The notes under the pieces: model-generated
Databases searched by the model: none
The model's input: only the letters and a program-made list of their open reading frames with translations
Told to the model about the DNA's origin: nothing
Origin: Polyodon spathula
Taxonomy: Eukaryota; Chordata; Actinopteri; Acipenseriformes; Polyodontidae
DNA length: 64,000 nucleotides
Direction: 5' to 3'
Assembly: GCF_017654505.1 (NCBI RefSeq)
Contig: NC_054534.1
Coordinates: 47,271,288 to 47,335,287 of the forward strand
Shown: positions 11,718 through 22,049 of the stretch, piece by piece
How the letters are laid out: each line of letters opens with the position of its first letter
Numbering within the stretch: the stretch's first letter is position 1
Translations under genes and position numbers: made by a program

Positions 11718-12551
11718 TTGCCCTATGAACTGCTTGATGCTGGAAGGTCACCTTCCACCTTGAAGGTGTATTTAGCGGCTATCTCTGCTTGCCATGCCCT
11801 TGTAGATTCTATGTCTCCAGGTGCGTATTTTTTTGCTACCCATTTCCTTAACCCTTTGCAGTCCTGTGTCGGACCAGGTTCGACATTTCAACATTCCAAC
11901 TGTACTAGTGGCTCTCACGAAGGCCCTGTTTGAGCCCTTACTCTCCATAGAGCTGAAGTACCTGTCTATGAAGACAACCTTCCTCGTGGCTAAGCGTATC
12001 AGTGAGCTGCAGATGCTGCATGCATATTTGGGAGAATGGCAGCAGGGTGTCGCGGGAGCAGTTTCCTCCCCAAGGTGATTACAGCCTTCCATATTAACCA
12101 GTCTGTGGAACTGGAGTCTTTTCATCCACCTCTGTTTGCTTCAACGGAGGATGAGAGATTATATTTCCTTTGCCTAGTGCAAGCATTGAGATGCTACGTG
12201 AATAGGACAAGAGCTCTGCGTCAATCTGATCAGCTCTTCGTCTGTCACGGGACACAGACCCTAGGACAGCCCCTCTCTAAGCAGTGTCTGTCACACTGGA
12301 TTGTGGACACAGTCTCGACTGCATATAATGGTGCTGGCTTGCCCCCACCTAGTAGGGTAGCTGCACACTCCACTAGAGGGTTGTCTACATCTTGGGCCAT
12401 CTTCAGAGGTGTATCGATGTCTGACATTTGTACTGCGGCTAGCTGGGCTACGCTGCATACTTTCTTCAGGTTCTACCGTATTAATGTGGTAGACCCTGCT
12501 TTGCCTTCTATAGGCACAAGGGTCCTTGAGGGTGTAAGTTCACAGCACTAA
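11718..12551 (+). pseudogene. DIRS1-like tyrosine recombinase remnant
   Basis: The integrating enzyme of the element. In the open part (12036-12551) the residues expected for a tyrosine recombinase are legible: Arg62 in RALRQSDQLFV, His111 and Arg114 in AHSTRG, and the nucleophile Tyr147 in FFRFYRINV (codon near 12474). The upstream SAM-like N-terminal part (11718-12035) is split by frameshifts. Catalytic residues are intact although the ORF is broken, so decay seems fairly recent. Confidence 0.88.
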
Positions 12552-12630
12552 CCTCTGGGTTAGACAGTGCTTGTGCGTCCCTCATATGCTGCCGTTCCTT
12601 CTCTCTTACAATGGCTTTGGTATACATTAT

Positions 12631-12729
12631 CCCAGACCTAATGTAGTGATGGTTGTCTTCGAATTGAAAGGGAACGTTAGGTTACCTACCATAACCCTGG
12701 TTCACTGAAAGAGAAGATGACCACCACCC
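12631..12729. repeat. DIRS1 internal complementary region
   Basis: The left half (12631 to about 12675, ending ttgaaagggaacgtt) is complementary to the outer left end at 8508-8560. The right half (gttaggttacctaccataac onward) is complementary to the outer right end at 12910-12972. In DIRS1-like elements this region templates completion of the circular intermediate. Its presence fixes both element ends. Confidence 0.85.
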
Positions 12730-12749
12730 GTGAGTTCGCTTCGGTCGCC

Positions 12750-12972
12750 CTCATAGGTTCGATGGAAAAAGAGGAGGATCTTTCGATGAGTGACAGTTTT
12801 ATTTCCTCAGTAGGCGGGACCGAGTGCATCATCCCAGGAAGGAGCCTTTCGGCAGCTGTGGTATAGAGAGCTCAGCAATACCTACCCGAAGGGCAGAAAT
12901 ATCCCATACCTAATGTAGTGGTGATCGTCTTCTTTTTCAGGGAACCAGGGTTATGGTAAGTAACCTAACGTT
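12750..12972 (-). repeat. DIRS1 right inverted terminal repeat
   Basis: Reverse complement of the left repeat. Shared blocks include 'gatctttcgatgagtgacag', 'cagtaggcgggaccgagtgc' and 'cagcaatacctacccgaagg'. The right end finishes in taacctaacgtt. Confidence 0.88.
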
Positions 12973-13770
12973 ATAATTAATATACATTTCAAGGCAAAAC
13001 AACACCTTTGAGAATTGCTTGTAAAAATAAAATACACTAAAATGCTTTGGCAAATGTGTCTTCAATTGATTCATCTGCTAACATGAAAGATAAAACCCAA
13101 CTAGCACTTAAGCAAGAATCATACCCTTGTGGACAAAATGCATCACACAAAAATGGTAACTTCTAACAATAGCAGATTACAGGACTTTGGCCCTTGAATG
13201 CATAAATATCCACATGTAATGGCAACTCAGTTATGGTGAGTGTGTTATACCTGAGAATGACTTTTGCTGTCAGTTTACTTGACACCAGCAAAGTTTATCT
13301 TTTAAATATGTGAGAGCACTGGTTTATTGTGCTTACAGATTTTCTAAACAAAACAGTCTGTGCAATTCATTTCAAGTTTGTTTACACAAACATTTTACCC
13401 CTTGCTGTCATAACCGTTATGGTAATTGAGTGCTTTAAAGATCACACTAAGACACTGTAATTCATTAAAAATAGACATATTTTTGTGAAGAGATTAAGTT
13501 CAATTAGCAGACTCTTTTTTGTTAATTTTCCAGACAATCATACGTAAAGGCCACATTCTATCTGAATATGATGATGTCAACAGTGGTGTGGTTCCACATC
13601 ACTTAACTTGCTGGGTTCCATTAAGAATGACAACACCTCTGTCAAGCTTCACACCCATGCAGTAAATCTAAAAGCCATTTAATAGACTAATGGTCCTTAA
13701 ATCTGAAACTGTTCCGCATGTCAGGGTTCTTTAAAGTGGTAGAATATTATAACATGCTGAGTATTGCTTG
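12973..13770. other. Spacer between retroelements
   Basis: AT-rich DNA without recognisable coding or repeat content. Confidence 0.5.
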
Positions 13771-14632
13771 GTGTGGAAGGGTGGTGGGTAATTCACTGAC
13801 ACGGGGGACAGAACAGGTGTCCAGTTTTATTCTGAAGTAGTGATTTCTTTTTACTCGCAGAGGGCACTGACTTGTCAACGATGATAGACAGCACCATGGG
13901 AATACCAAGGCTGGTAAACAAATTGAATGCGGGCGCACTCGCAGGTGCTCAAAATAATAATGAAAACAGAAGGCAAAAGGAAAAAGGAAAATTAAACAGT
14001 AATAAAACTACAAATAAAAGGTGCTGAACTTCGCAGAAATATCCCATACAGCACCATGGGAATACCAAGGCTGGTAAACAAATTGAATGCGGGCGCACTC
14101 TCAGGTGCTCAAAATAATAATGAAAATAGAAGGCAAAAGGAAAAAGGAAAATAAAACAGTAATAAAACTACAAATAAAAGGTGCTGAACTTGGCAGCGTT
14201 ATCCTGGTCATCGCTACCCGCACGATCCTGATCATCAGCTTACACTAGCGGCTCCCTCAGCCTGCTATAAACAATATTTCAGGGGTCTGCCCAAGGGTTC
14301 CCAGCTGTCACTATCTTTCTTTTGTTTTTTCAATTTCTTTCTCTGGTTTCTTTTCTCCCAGCTGGTTCTCAGTCCTGGACCAGCGCTTCTGCACACTCAG
14401 CGCGTCTAAAAGGGCAGACCTGAGGAAACAGTAGAGCGTTATCTTATAGGGCTAACAATCTCCCCAAGACCCTCCTCCCAGACATTCAGAGAGAGAGAAA
14501 GTCCACACACACCCCCTCTCCTACCTCCCCGTGTTACTGCCATGACTCACAGGCGGTTATTGGACGACTGCTGCCCTCTTCCTGCAGCGCTATGAACACA
14601 AAAGCCGAGTCAGCACAGATCTCCCCCTGCCA
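13771..14632 (-). repeat. 3' LTR of the Gmr1-type element
   Basis: Its inner two thirds match the LTR piece at 18992-19466 closely (for example 'ggtctgcccaagggtt' and 'gcggctccctcagcctgct'). It contains a 160-base tandem duplication (separate entry), so its present length is inflated. On the minus strand it starts about TGGCAGGGGGAG and ends about CTTCCACA. Confidence 0.8.
13889..14208. repeat. 160-base tandem duplication inside the LTR
   Basis: The segment beginning 'cagcaccatgggaatacca' occurs at 13890 and again at 14050, both copies running through 'aaataaaaggtgctgaactt'. The copies differ at only a few positions, so the duplication is fairly recent. At the junction (14033-14049) lies a 17-base stretch, 'gcagaaatatcccatac', absent from the corresponding place in the second copy. 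Confidence 0.92.
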
Positions 14633-14659
14633 CCACCAGTTCATTTGAAAATCCTACAC

Positions 14660-16098
14660 CCCCATGCCTTCCCGAGAGAAAAAGTCTGCATTTTGATGCC
14701 GCTATCCTTCTCAGTGGACTACTCTGAAGGCAGAGGGCTGCAGGGTCAAGTACCACCGTATGATTCTGGTGTTGCTATTTTTCATCCGGTGAAGCCATGA
14801 TAAGGGGGCATGATCTGTAACCAGGGTGAAGTGTCGTCCCAGGAGGTAGTACCGGAGTGACTCGACTGCCCATTTTACCGTGAGACACTCCTTCTCGATG
14901 GTGCTATAATTTTTCTCGCGGGGATGGAGCTTCCTGCTGATGTACAGGACTGGGTGCTCGCTTCACCGAACCTCCTGAGAAAACACTGCCCCGAGACCTG
15001 TCTCTGACGCATCCGTCTGCAGGGTGAACCTCTTACCGAGATCGGGACTGCATAGCACTGGCTTGCTACACAGCCTTTGCTTCAGAGCGAGAAAGGCCTT
15101 CTGGCACAACTCCGTCCACTGAACCATGTTTGGGGCAGCCTTCAGGGTGAGGTCTGCCAAGGGAGCAGTGAGCGTAGCAAAGCTCAGGATGAACTTCCTA
15201 TAATAGCCTGCTAGTCCCAAGAAAGAGCGCACCTGGGTTTTAGTTGTAGGAACTGGCCAGTCAGCCAAGGCTTTCACCTTAGCAACCAAAGTTCTGATCT
15301 GGCCCCCCCTTACTCGATACCCCAAATACTCCAACTCACTCTTCCCAATGGCACACTTCTTTGGGTTAGTAGTGAGTCCCGCCTCCTGCAAGGACTGCAG
15401 CACCGACGCCACCTTACATAGATGACTCGGACAATCCTCACTGTGGATAATCATGTCATCTATGTAAGCAGAGGCGTACTGCTGATGGGTTCGCAAGATA
15501 TGATCCATCATCCACTGGAAAGTGGCTGGTGCTCCTTGCAACCCAAAGGGCATGGTCCTAAATTGGTATAACCTGAAGGGAGTCGAAAACGCTGTCCTCT
15601 CTCTAGATTCTGGGGTCAGGGGTATCTGCCAGTACCCCTTCGTTGAATCCAGTGTCGTCATAAAATGAGCTGTGCCTAGTTGCTCCAGCAACTCATCTAC
15701 CCGGGGCATCGGATAAGCCCCAAACTTTGATTTCTCATTGATTCGCCAGAAGTCAATGCAAAATCGAGTTGACCCATCTGGCTTATCGACTAAAACCACC
15801 GGACTGTTCCAATCACTTTGGGACTCTTCTATTTCCCCCAGTCTAAGCATTTCATGAATTTCTGTTTTTATAACCTGTCTTTTACGTTCAGGTATACGAT
15901 ACGGCCTCTGGTGAATTGGCGACCCGGCTCAATATTACTAATGGGAGAGAACACATCAGGAAATTCCCCCACCAGACCGCAAGCCTGAAATTTCTGCGTT
16001 GGTGTTAGATTCTCTGCAATCTGTACGGACCCTTTTCTTGCCAATACAGGAAGATCAGGTCCCAGGTCTGGGACGTCATCTGCGTGCACCACTAGCAA
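14660..16098 (-). pseudogene. Gypsy-type reverse transcriptase and RNase H
   Basis: The largest open part (15850-14963, 295 residues) has the RT order: SPVVLVDKPDGSTRFCIDF, TLDSTKGYWQIPL (first catalytic Asp), RTMPFGLQGAPATFQ, AYIDDMIIHS (the YxDD active site), YLGYRVRGGQI, then FTLQTDASETGLGAVFSQ (first RNase H Asp). RNase H continues past a stop to about 14700 with the TDHAPL motif. The upstream linker (16098-15868) is shifted by one base near 15905 relative to the RT. The active-site residues are intact. A frameshift and stops prevent a full polyprotein. Confidence 0.92.
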
Positions 16099-16121
16099 CG
16101 CCTCTAGTTGAAACCAAGGCT

Positions 16122-17290
16122 TTAAGAGGTTGATATGGTGGTAAATGTGTTTCTCTCTCCATTGCTCCGGCTAGCAGATCTCATAGTCCGCCTTCCCAAC
16201 CTGGCCTGTAACCTCAAAGGGTCCTTGTCACTTAGCCAAGAGTTTCGACTCGGAACTGGGTAATAATAGAAGTACCTTATCCCTGGGCTGAAATGTGTGC
16301 AACCGGCCTCCTCGGTTGTACTGTGTCTCCTGTCTGTGCTTTGCCTGCTGCAAATTGTCATGCGTCCATTTCCCAACAGACTCAAGACATTTGCACAGAT
16401 CCAAAACATACCAGACGGTATTGGTCGAATTGTCCTGCTGCTCCTCCCACATCTCTCTGACCAGATCGAGCACGCCCCGGGGTCTCCACCCATACAACAG
16501 CTAGAATGGTGAAAACCCCGTGGAAGCCTGGGGTACCTCTCTGATTGCAAAGATTAGGGGAGGAATCAGCTGGTCCCAGTAATGCACATCACTATGAATA
16601 AATCTGCGCAACATGCTCTTAAGGGTCTTATTATAGCGTTCCACCAGACCATCGGTCTGAGGATGAAACACTGAGGTCCTAATGGTCTTAATTCCCAAAA
16701 GCTTACATGTTCCGTGGATTAGCTGGGACATAAAATTGGTGCCTTGATTGGTGAATATCTCCTTAGGGATCCCCACCTGGGAGAAAACCTTCACAAGCTT
16801 GTTGGCAACAGACTTAGCGGACATAGATCAGAGGGGAATAGCCTCTGGATAATGCGTAGCATAATCCAAAATGACCAGTAGGTGGGTGTATCCTGCCGCA
16901 CTCCTTTCCAGTGGCCCAACTATGTCCATCCCAGTATGCTCAAACTGAGCTTCCATTAGGGGCAAAGGCACCAGTGGGGCCCGTGGGACGGCTCTAGGGC
17001 TGGCCTTCTGAAATTCCCCACAACGCTCACAAAACTGCTTGACTTCACCATCCAGCTCCAGCCAGAAGAACCATGACACAAGCCTTGCTTTAGTTTTATC
17101 CCTTCCCAAATGACCAGACAGGGGAATAGCATAAGCAAGCTGCAACAAATCCTCCTTAAAGGGCTGAGGAATGAACAACTGATGACGCACTTCCCCTGTC
17201 TGTGGTAATTTATCAACACGGTACAGACGGTCTCAATTAATTTCGAAGTGTGGGTATGTGGCGGTGCGTCTGGGTTTGACCACCCGACCA
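16122..17290 (-). pseudogene. Gypsy-type integrase, placed upstream of RT
   Basis: Minus-strand pieces give an N-terminal zinc-binding part (HQLFIPQPFKEDLLQ..SGHLGRDKTKARL..FCERCGEF, 17190-17000). The catalytic core follows, with Asp in GMDIVGPLERS (about 16930), TNQGTNFMSQL where the second Asp is expected but Asn is read (about 16745), and Glu in GLVERYNKTLKSML (about 16640). A C-terminal segment QPRDKVLLLLPSSESKL lies near 16260. The Asn for the second catalytic Asp would by itself abolish activity. A stop separates 16828 from 16824. Confidence 0.9.
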
Positions 17291-17686
17291 TTAAGCACAG
17301 CTGCTTGGTCAAAGAGCCTGCCCAGCACGCCGTCACGCCCTTGCGTCACGCCCTTGTTCGAAGTCATGGGAACGAGCTAAGAAATCAGCTCCCATGGCTT
17401 CCAGCTCGGGGTCAGGTCGGTCCCGAGCAGAGGCAGCTGACCCAGACCCCTGCGCTGGCTCCACGGCCTCCCCCCCAGACTCTTTACCAACTGCCCACAC
17501 CTGAAACTTCACAGACCCCTCCATTGCCAGCCATCATTCTTAGCGATCCGACGCTCCCGTTTAGTTTTACTTGGTTTAAATTTATGACAAAACTATTCTG
17601 GATCACGAAAGGGGAAAATCTCTTCAATTGCTTCCTCTTTCTTAGCAAATAGGGAGGACAGGGCTTTCAGGGCAGCCAACCAATCT

Positions 17687-17993
17687 TTAAAATGCACACA
17701 GTCCCGTCCCAGAACTACCGGTACTGGCATTTGAGGACATAATCCTACCTGTAATCATACTCACATTGATCTTGGGATAGGAGCGTACATCCCCATGAAT
17801 ACATTTAATATGCACCCGTCCCAATATATGTTTGTGACCCGGTGAGATTAGGCTCTCCTGTACTAGGGACTGACCACACCCTGAATCCAGGAAACCCTGG
17901 GTTTTTGTACCATCCACTGTCACAGGAGAACAAAACCTGTGTGCTGAAGTGACTGAGGAAATTGAACGTGCTTATCTGGTCGGCCAAGGTCAC
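17687..17993 (-). pseudogene. Retroelement aspartic protease remnant
   Basis: Reads VDGTKTQGFLDSGCGQSLVQ, with the catalytic Asp in FLDSG, a usual protease start in Ty3/gypsy elements. It follows the gag zinc-knuckle segment and precedes integrase. Frames break on both sides. Confidence 0.75.
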
Positions 17994-18480
17994 ACTGCAT
18001 CACGGCAATCCCGGGTGAGGTGGTCCACCTCCCTGTACGTCCAACACCTTGGTGGACTGGTTTCTCGCCCTGAGGCTTCGGCAAGAGGTGGAAAAACTGG
18101 AGCCATAAAAGGGGCTCGCCGATAAGGTGGCCACGCGAGACCCTGGTCCGACACCGCAGCAGCCCGTGGGTAGCCCCACCCTGCCCCGGTTACCGGGCCG
18201 GGAGCTCCCGTCAACACCCCTCGACCAAATCTCTGACTACCCCTTCCCCCCCCAGTCCCTTTGCCCTCTCCGGGGCCAGTTGAGGGGACGATCCGGTAGC
18301 CACACTCCTTCCAGGCAGTCTCGCGGGCGTTGGCTCCGCTGCCTGGTACTGTTCCGCCAACTCGACCGCCCGGTCCAGAGTATCAGATGCCTGCTACTGG
18401 ACCCACAGCCGAAGTCCCGGAGTTAGACTCTCCAAGAACCGCTCCACCAAGATCAACTCCACCAACCTGGCTTTGGTGAT
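17990..18480 (-). pseudogene. Gag C-terminal remnant with zinc knuckle
   Basis: Pro/Arg/Ala-rich reading ending in CWTYREVDHLTRDC, a CCHC zinc knuckle (C-x2-C-x4-H-x4-C) in which the second Cys has become Tyr. The GC content is higher than the surroundings. The N-terminal gag and primer-binding region are missing upstream, where the fold-back element sits. Confidence 0.7.
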
Positions 18481-18555
18481 CGCATCCAGGTTCAGCCAGC
18501 CCATTGCATAATCCTGGCTCGGGGGTGCTTCCCCGCTACTCACTGCTCCTCACAG

Positions 18556-18991
18556 GACAGGACAGTGATATTTTGAAATATCACTATTTCCAATGAGAAA
18601 ACGGGAGCTTTTTTGTCTTTTCGTTCACAAAGATTTAGAAGTGACTAGTTTTGAGATTTACGATTATACTGTAAATTTACAGTATAATCGTAAATCTTGA
18701 AAAACTACTCACTTCTAAATCTTTTGTAGTCATTTTTGTATTACTTTAGTATAAATACATGTTCATTTGGAGTCATATGTTGTTTTTTTCTGACTTTGTG
18801 TGAACGAAAAGAAACTAAAGCTCCAATTTTCTCATTGGAAATAGTGATATTTCAAAATATCACTGTCCTGGTCACAAAAACAAAGTTTGTGGGGAATACT
18901 AGCCATTTTCTATACTTTTGAGGCATAAGCAATTAGGAAATAACACTTACTACCCAGGAACCAAAAAAAAAAAAAATTGTTACACGGTGTA
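18556..18991. mobile_element. Fold-back (MITE-like) element
   Basis: A large palindrome centred near 18676 (ctgtaaatttacag). The right arm, 18677-18991, matches the left end of the transposon at 21329-21632 almost throughout and ends in the same TTACACGGTGTAA terminus. The left arm repeats the same sequence inverted but lacks about 90 internal bases and its outer end (truncated at 18556). Both arms come from the same end of the parental transposon. It has no coding capacity and must have moved, if at all, with the transposase of the intact relative. Confidence 0.88.
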
Positions 18992-19466
18992 ATGAAAACA
19001 GAAGGTGAAAGGAAAAAGGAAAATAAAACAGTAATAAAACTACAAATAAAAGGTGCTGAACTTAGCAGCGTTATCCCGGTCGTCGCTACCCGCATGATCC
19101 GGATCACCAACACTAGCGGCTCCCTCAGCCTGCTATAAACAATATTTTGGGGGTCTGCCCAAGGGTTCCAGCTGTCACTATCTTTTGTTTTTTCCATTTC
19201 TTTCTTTACTCCCGGCTGTTTCTCGGTCCTGGACCAGCGCTTCTGCACACTCAGCGCATCTAAAAGGGCAGACCTGAGGAAACAGCAGAGCATTATCTTA
19301 TAGGGCTGACAATCTCCCCAAGACCCTCCTCCCAGCCACACACCCCCTTTCATACCTCCCTGTGTCGCTGCCATGACTCACAGGCAGTTATTGGACAACT
19401 GCTGCCCTCTTCCTGCAGCACTGTGAACACGCCAGCAGAGTCAGCACAGATCTTCTCCTGCTACAC
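18992..19466 (-). repeat. 5' LTR of the Gmr1-type element, truncated
   Basis: Matches the inner part of the 3' LTR. It has a single copy of the segment that is tandemly duplicated there. The LTR part next to the primer-binding site is missing where the fold-back element joins at 18991/18992. Confidence 0.82.
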
Positions 19467-20760
<1,294 letters not shown>

Positions 20761-20775
20761 GTATTTATATATTCT

Positions 20776-21266
20776 ATAGACCCAGGACACAGCAGTGAGC
20801 AGAGAGAGCGTTAATTCCTCACTGCTTATAAAAAAATAAAATAAAACATTTGCAAATGCACATTTGTTAATGGTTTAATTGGTTTATTGCTAATTATCCC
20901 CTGCACCTGGCTATCATTGTAAATTAGAGCCAGGCACAGGGTATTTAAAGAAAGCAGCCAGTTCAGGGCTGCTGGTGTGTGCAAGCTTAGAAAAGAAAGT
21001 AGTGTAAAAACCTTTGGAAGTGTGAAACTGTGTGTGTGAGTGTGTTTGTTTGTTTGTGTCAGGTAAACGGCTTAGCCATCCTGCGAGATAGTTTAGGTTC
21101 CTGTTTATGTTTTTAGTTAGTGCTTGAAAAAAAGCTAGGTGTTTTTATTTCCTTTTTGTGTGTTTATTAAAAATAGCATGTAAGCGATTCAAAACATCAA
21201 GTTTCTGTGTCCTGGGTCTATTTGTAAAGGGGCAATGAACCTGTGTGAGTGCAAGCTTGGTCACAT
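20776..21266 (+). repeat. LTR-like fragment
   Basis: Contains a TATTTAAAG box near 20942, a T-rich central part, a TTATTAAAAA signal near 21165 and an end at about 21266 (cttggtcaca) followed by GC-rich sequence that could hold a primer-binding site. The 16-mer TAGACCCAGGACACAG at about 20777 recurs inverted at about 21207. No coding region follows because the DNA transposon at 21329 starts close by. An LTR or another element end are both possible. Confidence 0.35.
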
Positions 21267-21328
21267 ACGGGGGCAGCGGTAAACAGCACGACTGACCCGA
21301 GTGCTAATCTGGTGTATATGATGAAAGG

Positions 21329-21476
21329 TAACACTATGTAACACAATTTTTGTTCCTGGGTAGTAAGTGTTATTTCCTAATTGCTTATGCCTCAAAAGAA
21401 TATAAAATGGCTTTTATTCCCCACAAACTTTGCTTTTGTGACCAGGACAGTGATATTTTGAAATTTACCTATTTCC
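21329..21476 (+). repeat. Left terminal inverted repeat of the transposon
   Basis: Reverse complement of 24096-24252, with shared blocks 'gttcctgggtagtaagtg', 'cctaattgcttatgcctc' and 'aggacagtgatattttg'. Identity stops after 'acctatttcca'. The stretch to 21632 is present in the fold-back relative but not at the right end. Confidence 0.9.
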
Positions 21477-21632
21477 AATGAGAAAACGGGCGAATTTGTG
21501 TCTTTTCGTTCACTAAAGTCAGGAAAAAACGACATATGAATCCACATGAACATGTATTTATACTAAAGTAATACAAAAATGACTACAAAAGATTTAGAAG
21601 TGAGTAGTTTTTTGAGATTTACGATTATACTG

Positions 21633-22036
21633 TGTGACAGGCTGACAAGTGGATTGAGGCTCAGAGACAGATTAAAGGCAAAAATAAAGTTATTTTATTA
21701 AATAAAATAATCAAATAAATAGGCACAAGGGCCAACAAAAAGAGGTTCTACCAGAAATAATCAAGATGAACTTACAAAACAGTCAGGTTCCAGGTCTTCC
21801 TTTAATTTTAAATAAAAACTCTCCAACATAAGCAAACTCCAAACAAAAGAACACACCCCAAACAGAAAACACACACTCACTATTCACTCACTCTACTCTA
21901 TTGCCAGCCAGGGCCTCTCCCCTGGCTTTTATCCCCTGTGGCTGGAGCCCAATGAATCAATAATTATTCAATTAGGGCTCCAGCCACATTCTCACATGTT
22001 TTTCTGGCAGGGAGAAATTTAACCCCCTCCCTGCCA
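21633..22036 (-). repeat. Solo-LTR-like insertion downstream of the transposase
   Basis: On the minus strand it starts TGGCAGGGAGG and ends CTGTCACA. A TATA-like GGATAAAAGCC lies at 21924-21935 and an AATAAA signal at 21694-21699, as expected for a complete LTR. It starts only 14 bases after the transposase stop codon and points the same way, so it could supply the poly(A) site. No flanking duplication was found, so its boundaries are inferred. Confidence 0.6.
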
Positions 22037-22049
22037 GTTCCAAGCATGT

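Larger units (their letters stand above)
8508..12972 (+). mobile_element. DIRS1-like tyrosine-recombinase retrotransposon, degenerate
   Basis: A 4.47-kb element with inverted ends, both bounded by GTT (8508-8510 and 12970-12972). It has three decayed coding regions in the order gag, reverse transcriptase/RNase H, tyrosine recombinase, and near the right side an internal complementary region (12631-12729) that joins copies of both outer ends. This layout is diagnostic of DIRS1-like elements, which integrate a circular intermediate with a tyrosine recombinase instead of a DDE integrase. Many stops and a damaged RT active site make it non-autonomous. The ends are fixed by the internal region, which shows where left and right termini meet. 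Confidence 0.92.
13771..19466 (-). mobile_element. Gmr1-type Ty3/gypsy LTR retrotransposon, degenerate
   Basis: Minus-strand element with related LTR sequence at both sides (13771-14632 and 18992-19466). Read 5' to 3' on the minus strand, it encodes a gag tail with a zinc knuckle, aspartic protease, integrase, then reverse transcriptase and RNase H. Integrase before RT is the copia-like order known from Gmr1 elements of fish and other deuterostomes, whereas typical Ty3/gypsy elements have it last. RT and integrase motifs are clearly gypsy-like. The 5' LTR is truncated by an unrelated fold-back element at 18556-18991 that also removed the primer-binding region and the start of gag. Boundaries are good to within some tens of bases. 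Confidence 0.88.

Noticed and set aside
17248..17652. 134-codon plus-strand ORF
   Set aside because: It is the antisense of the protease-integrase linker of the minus-strand retroelement.
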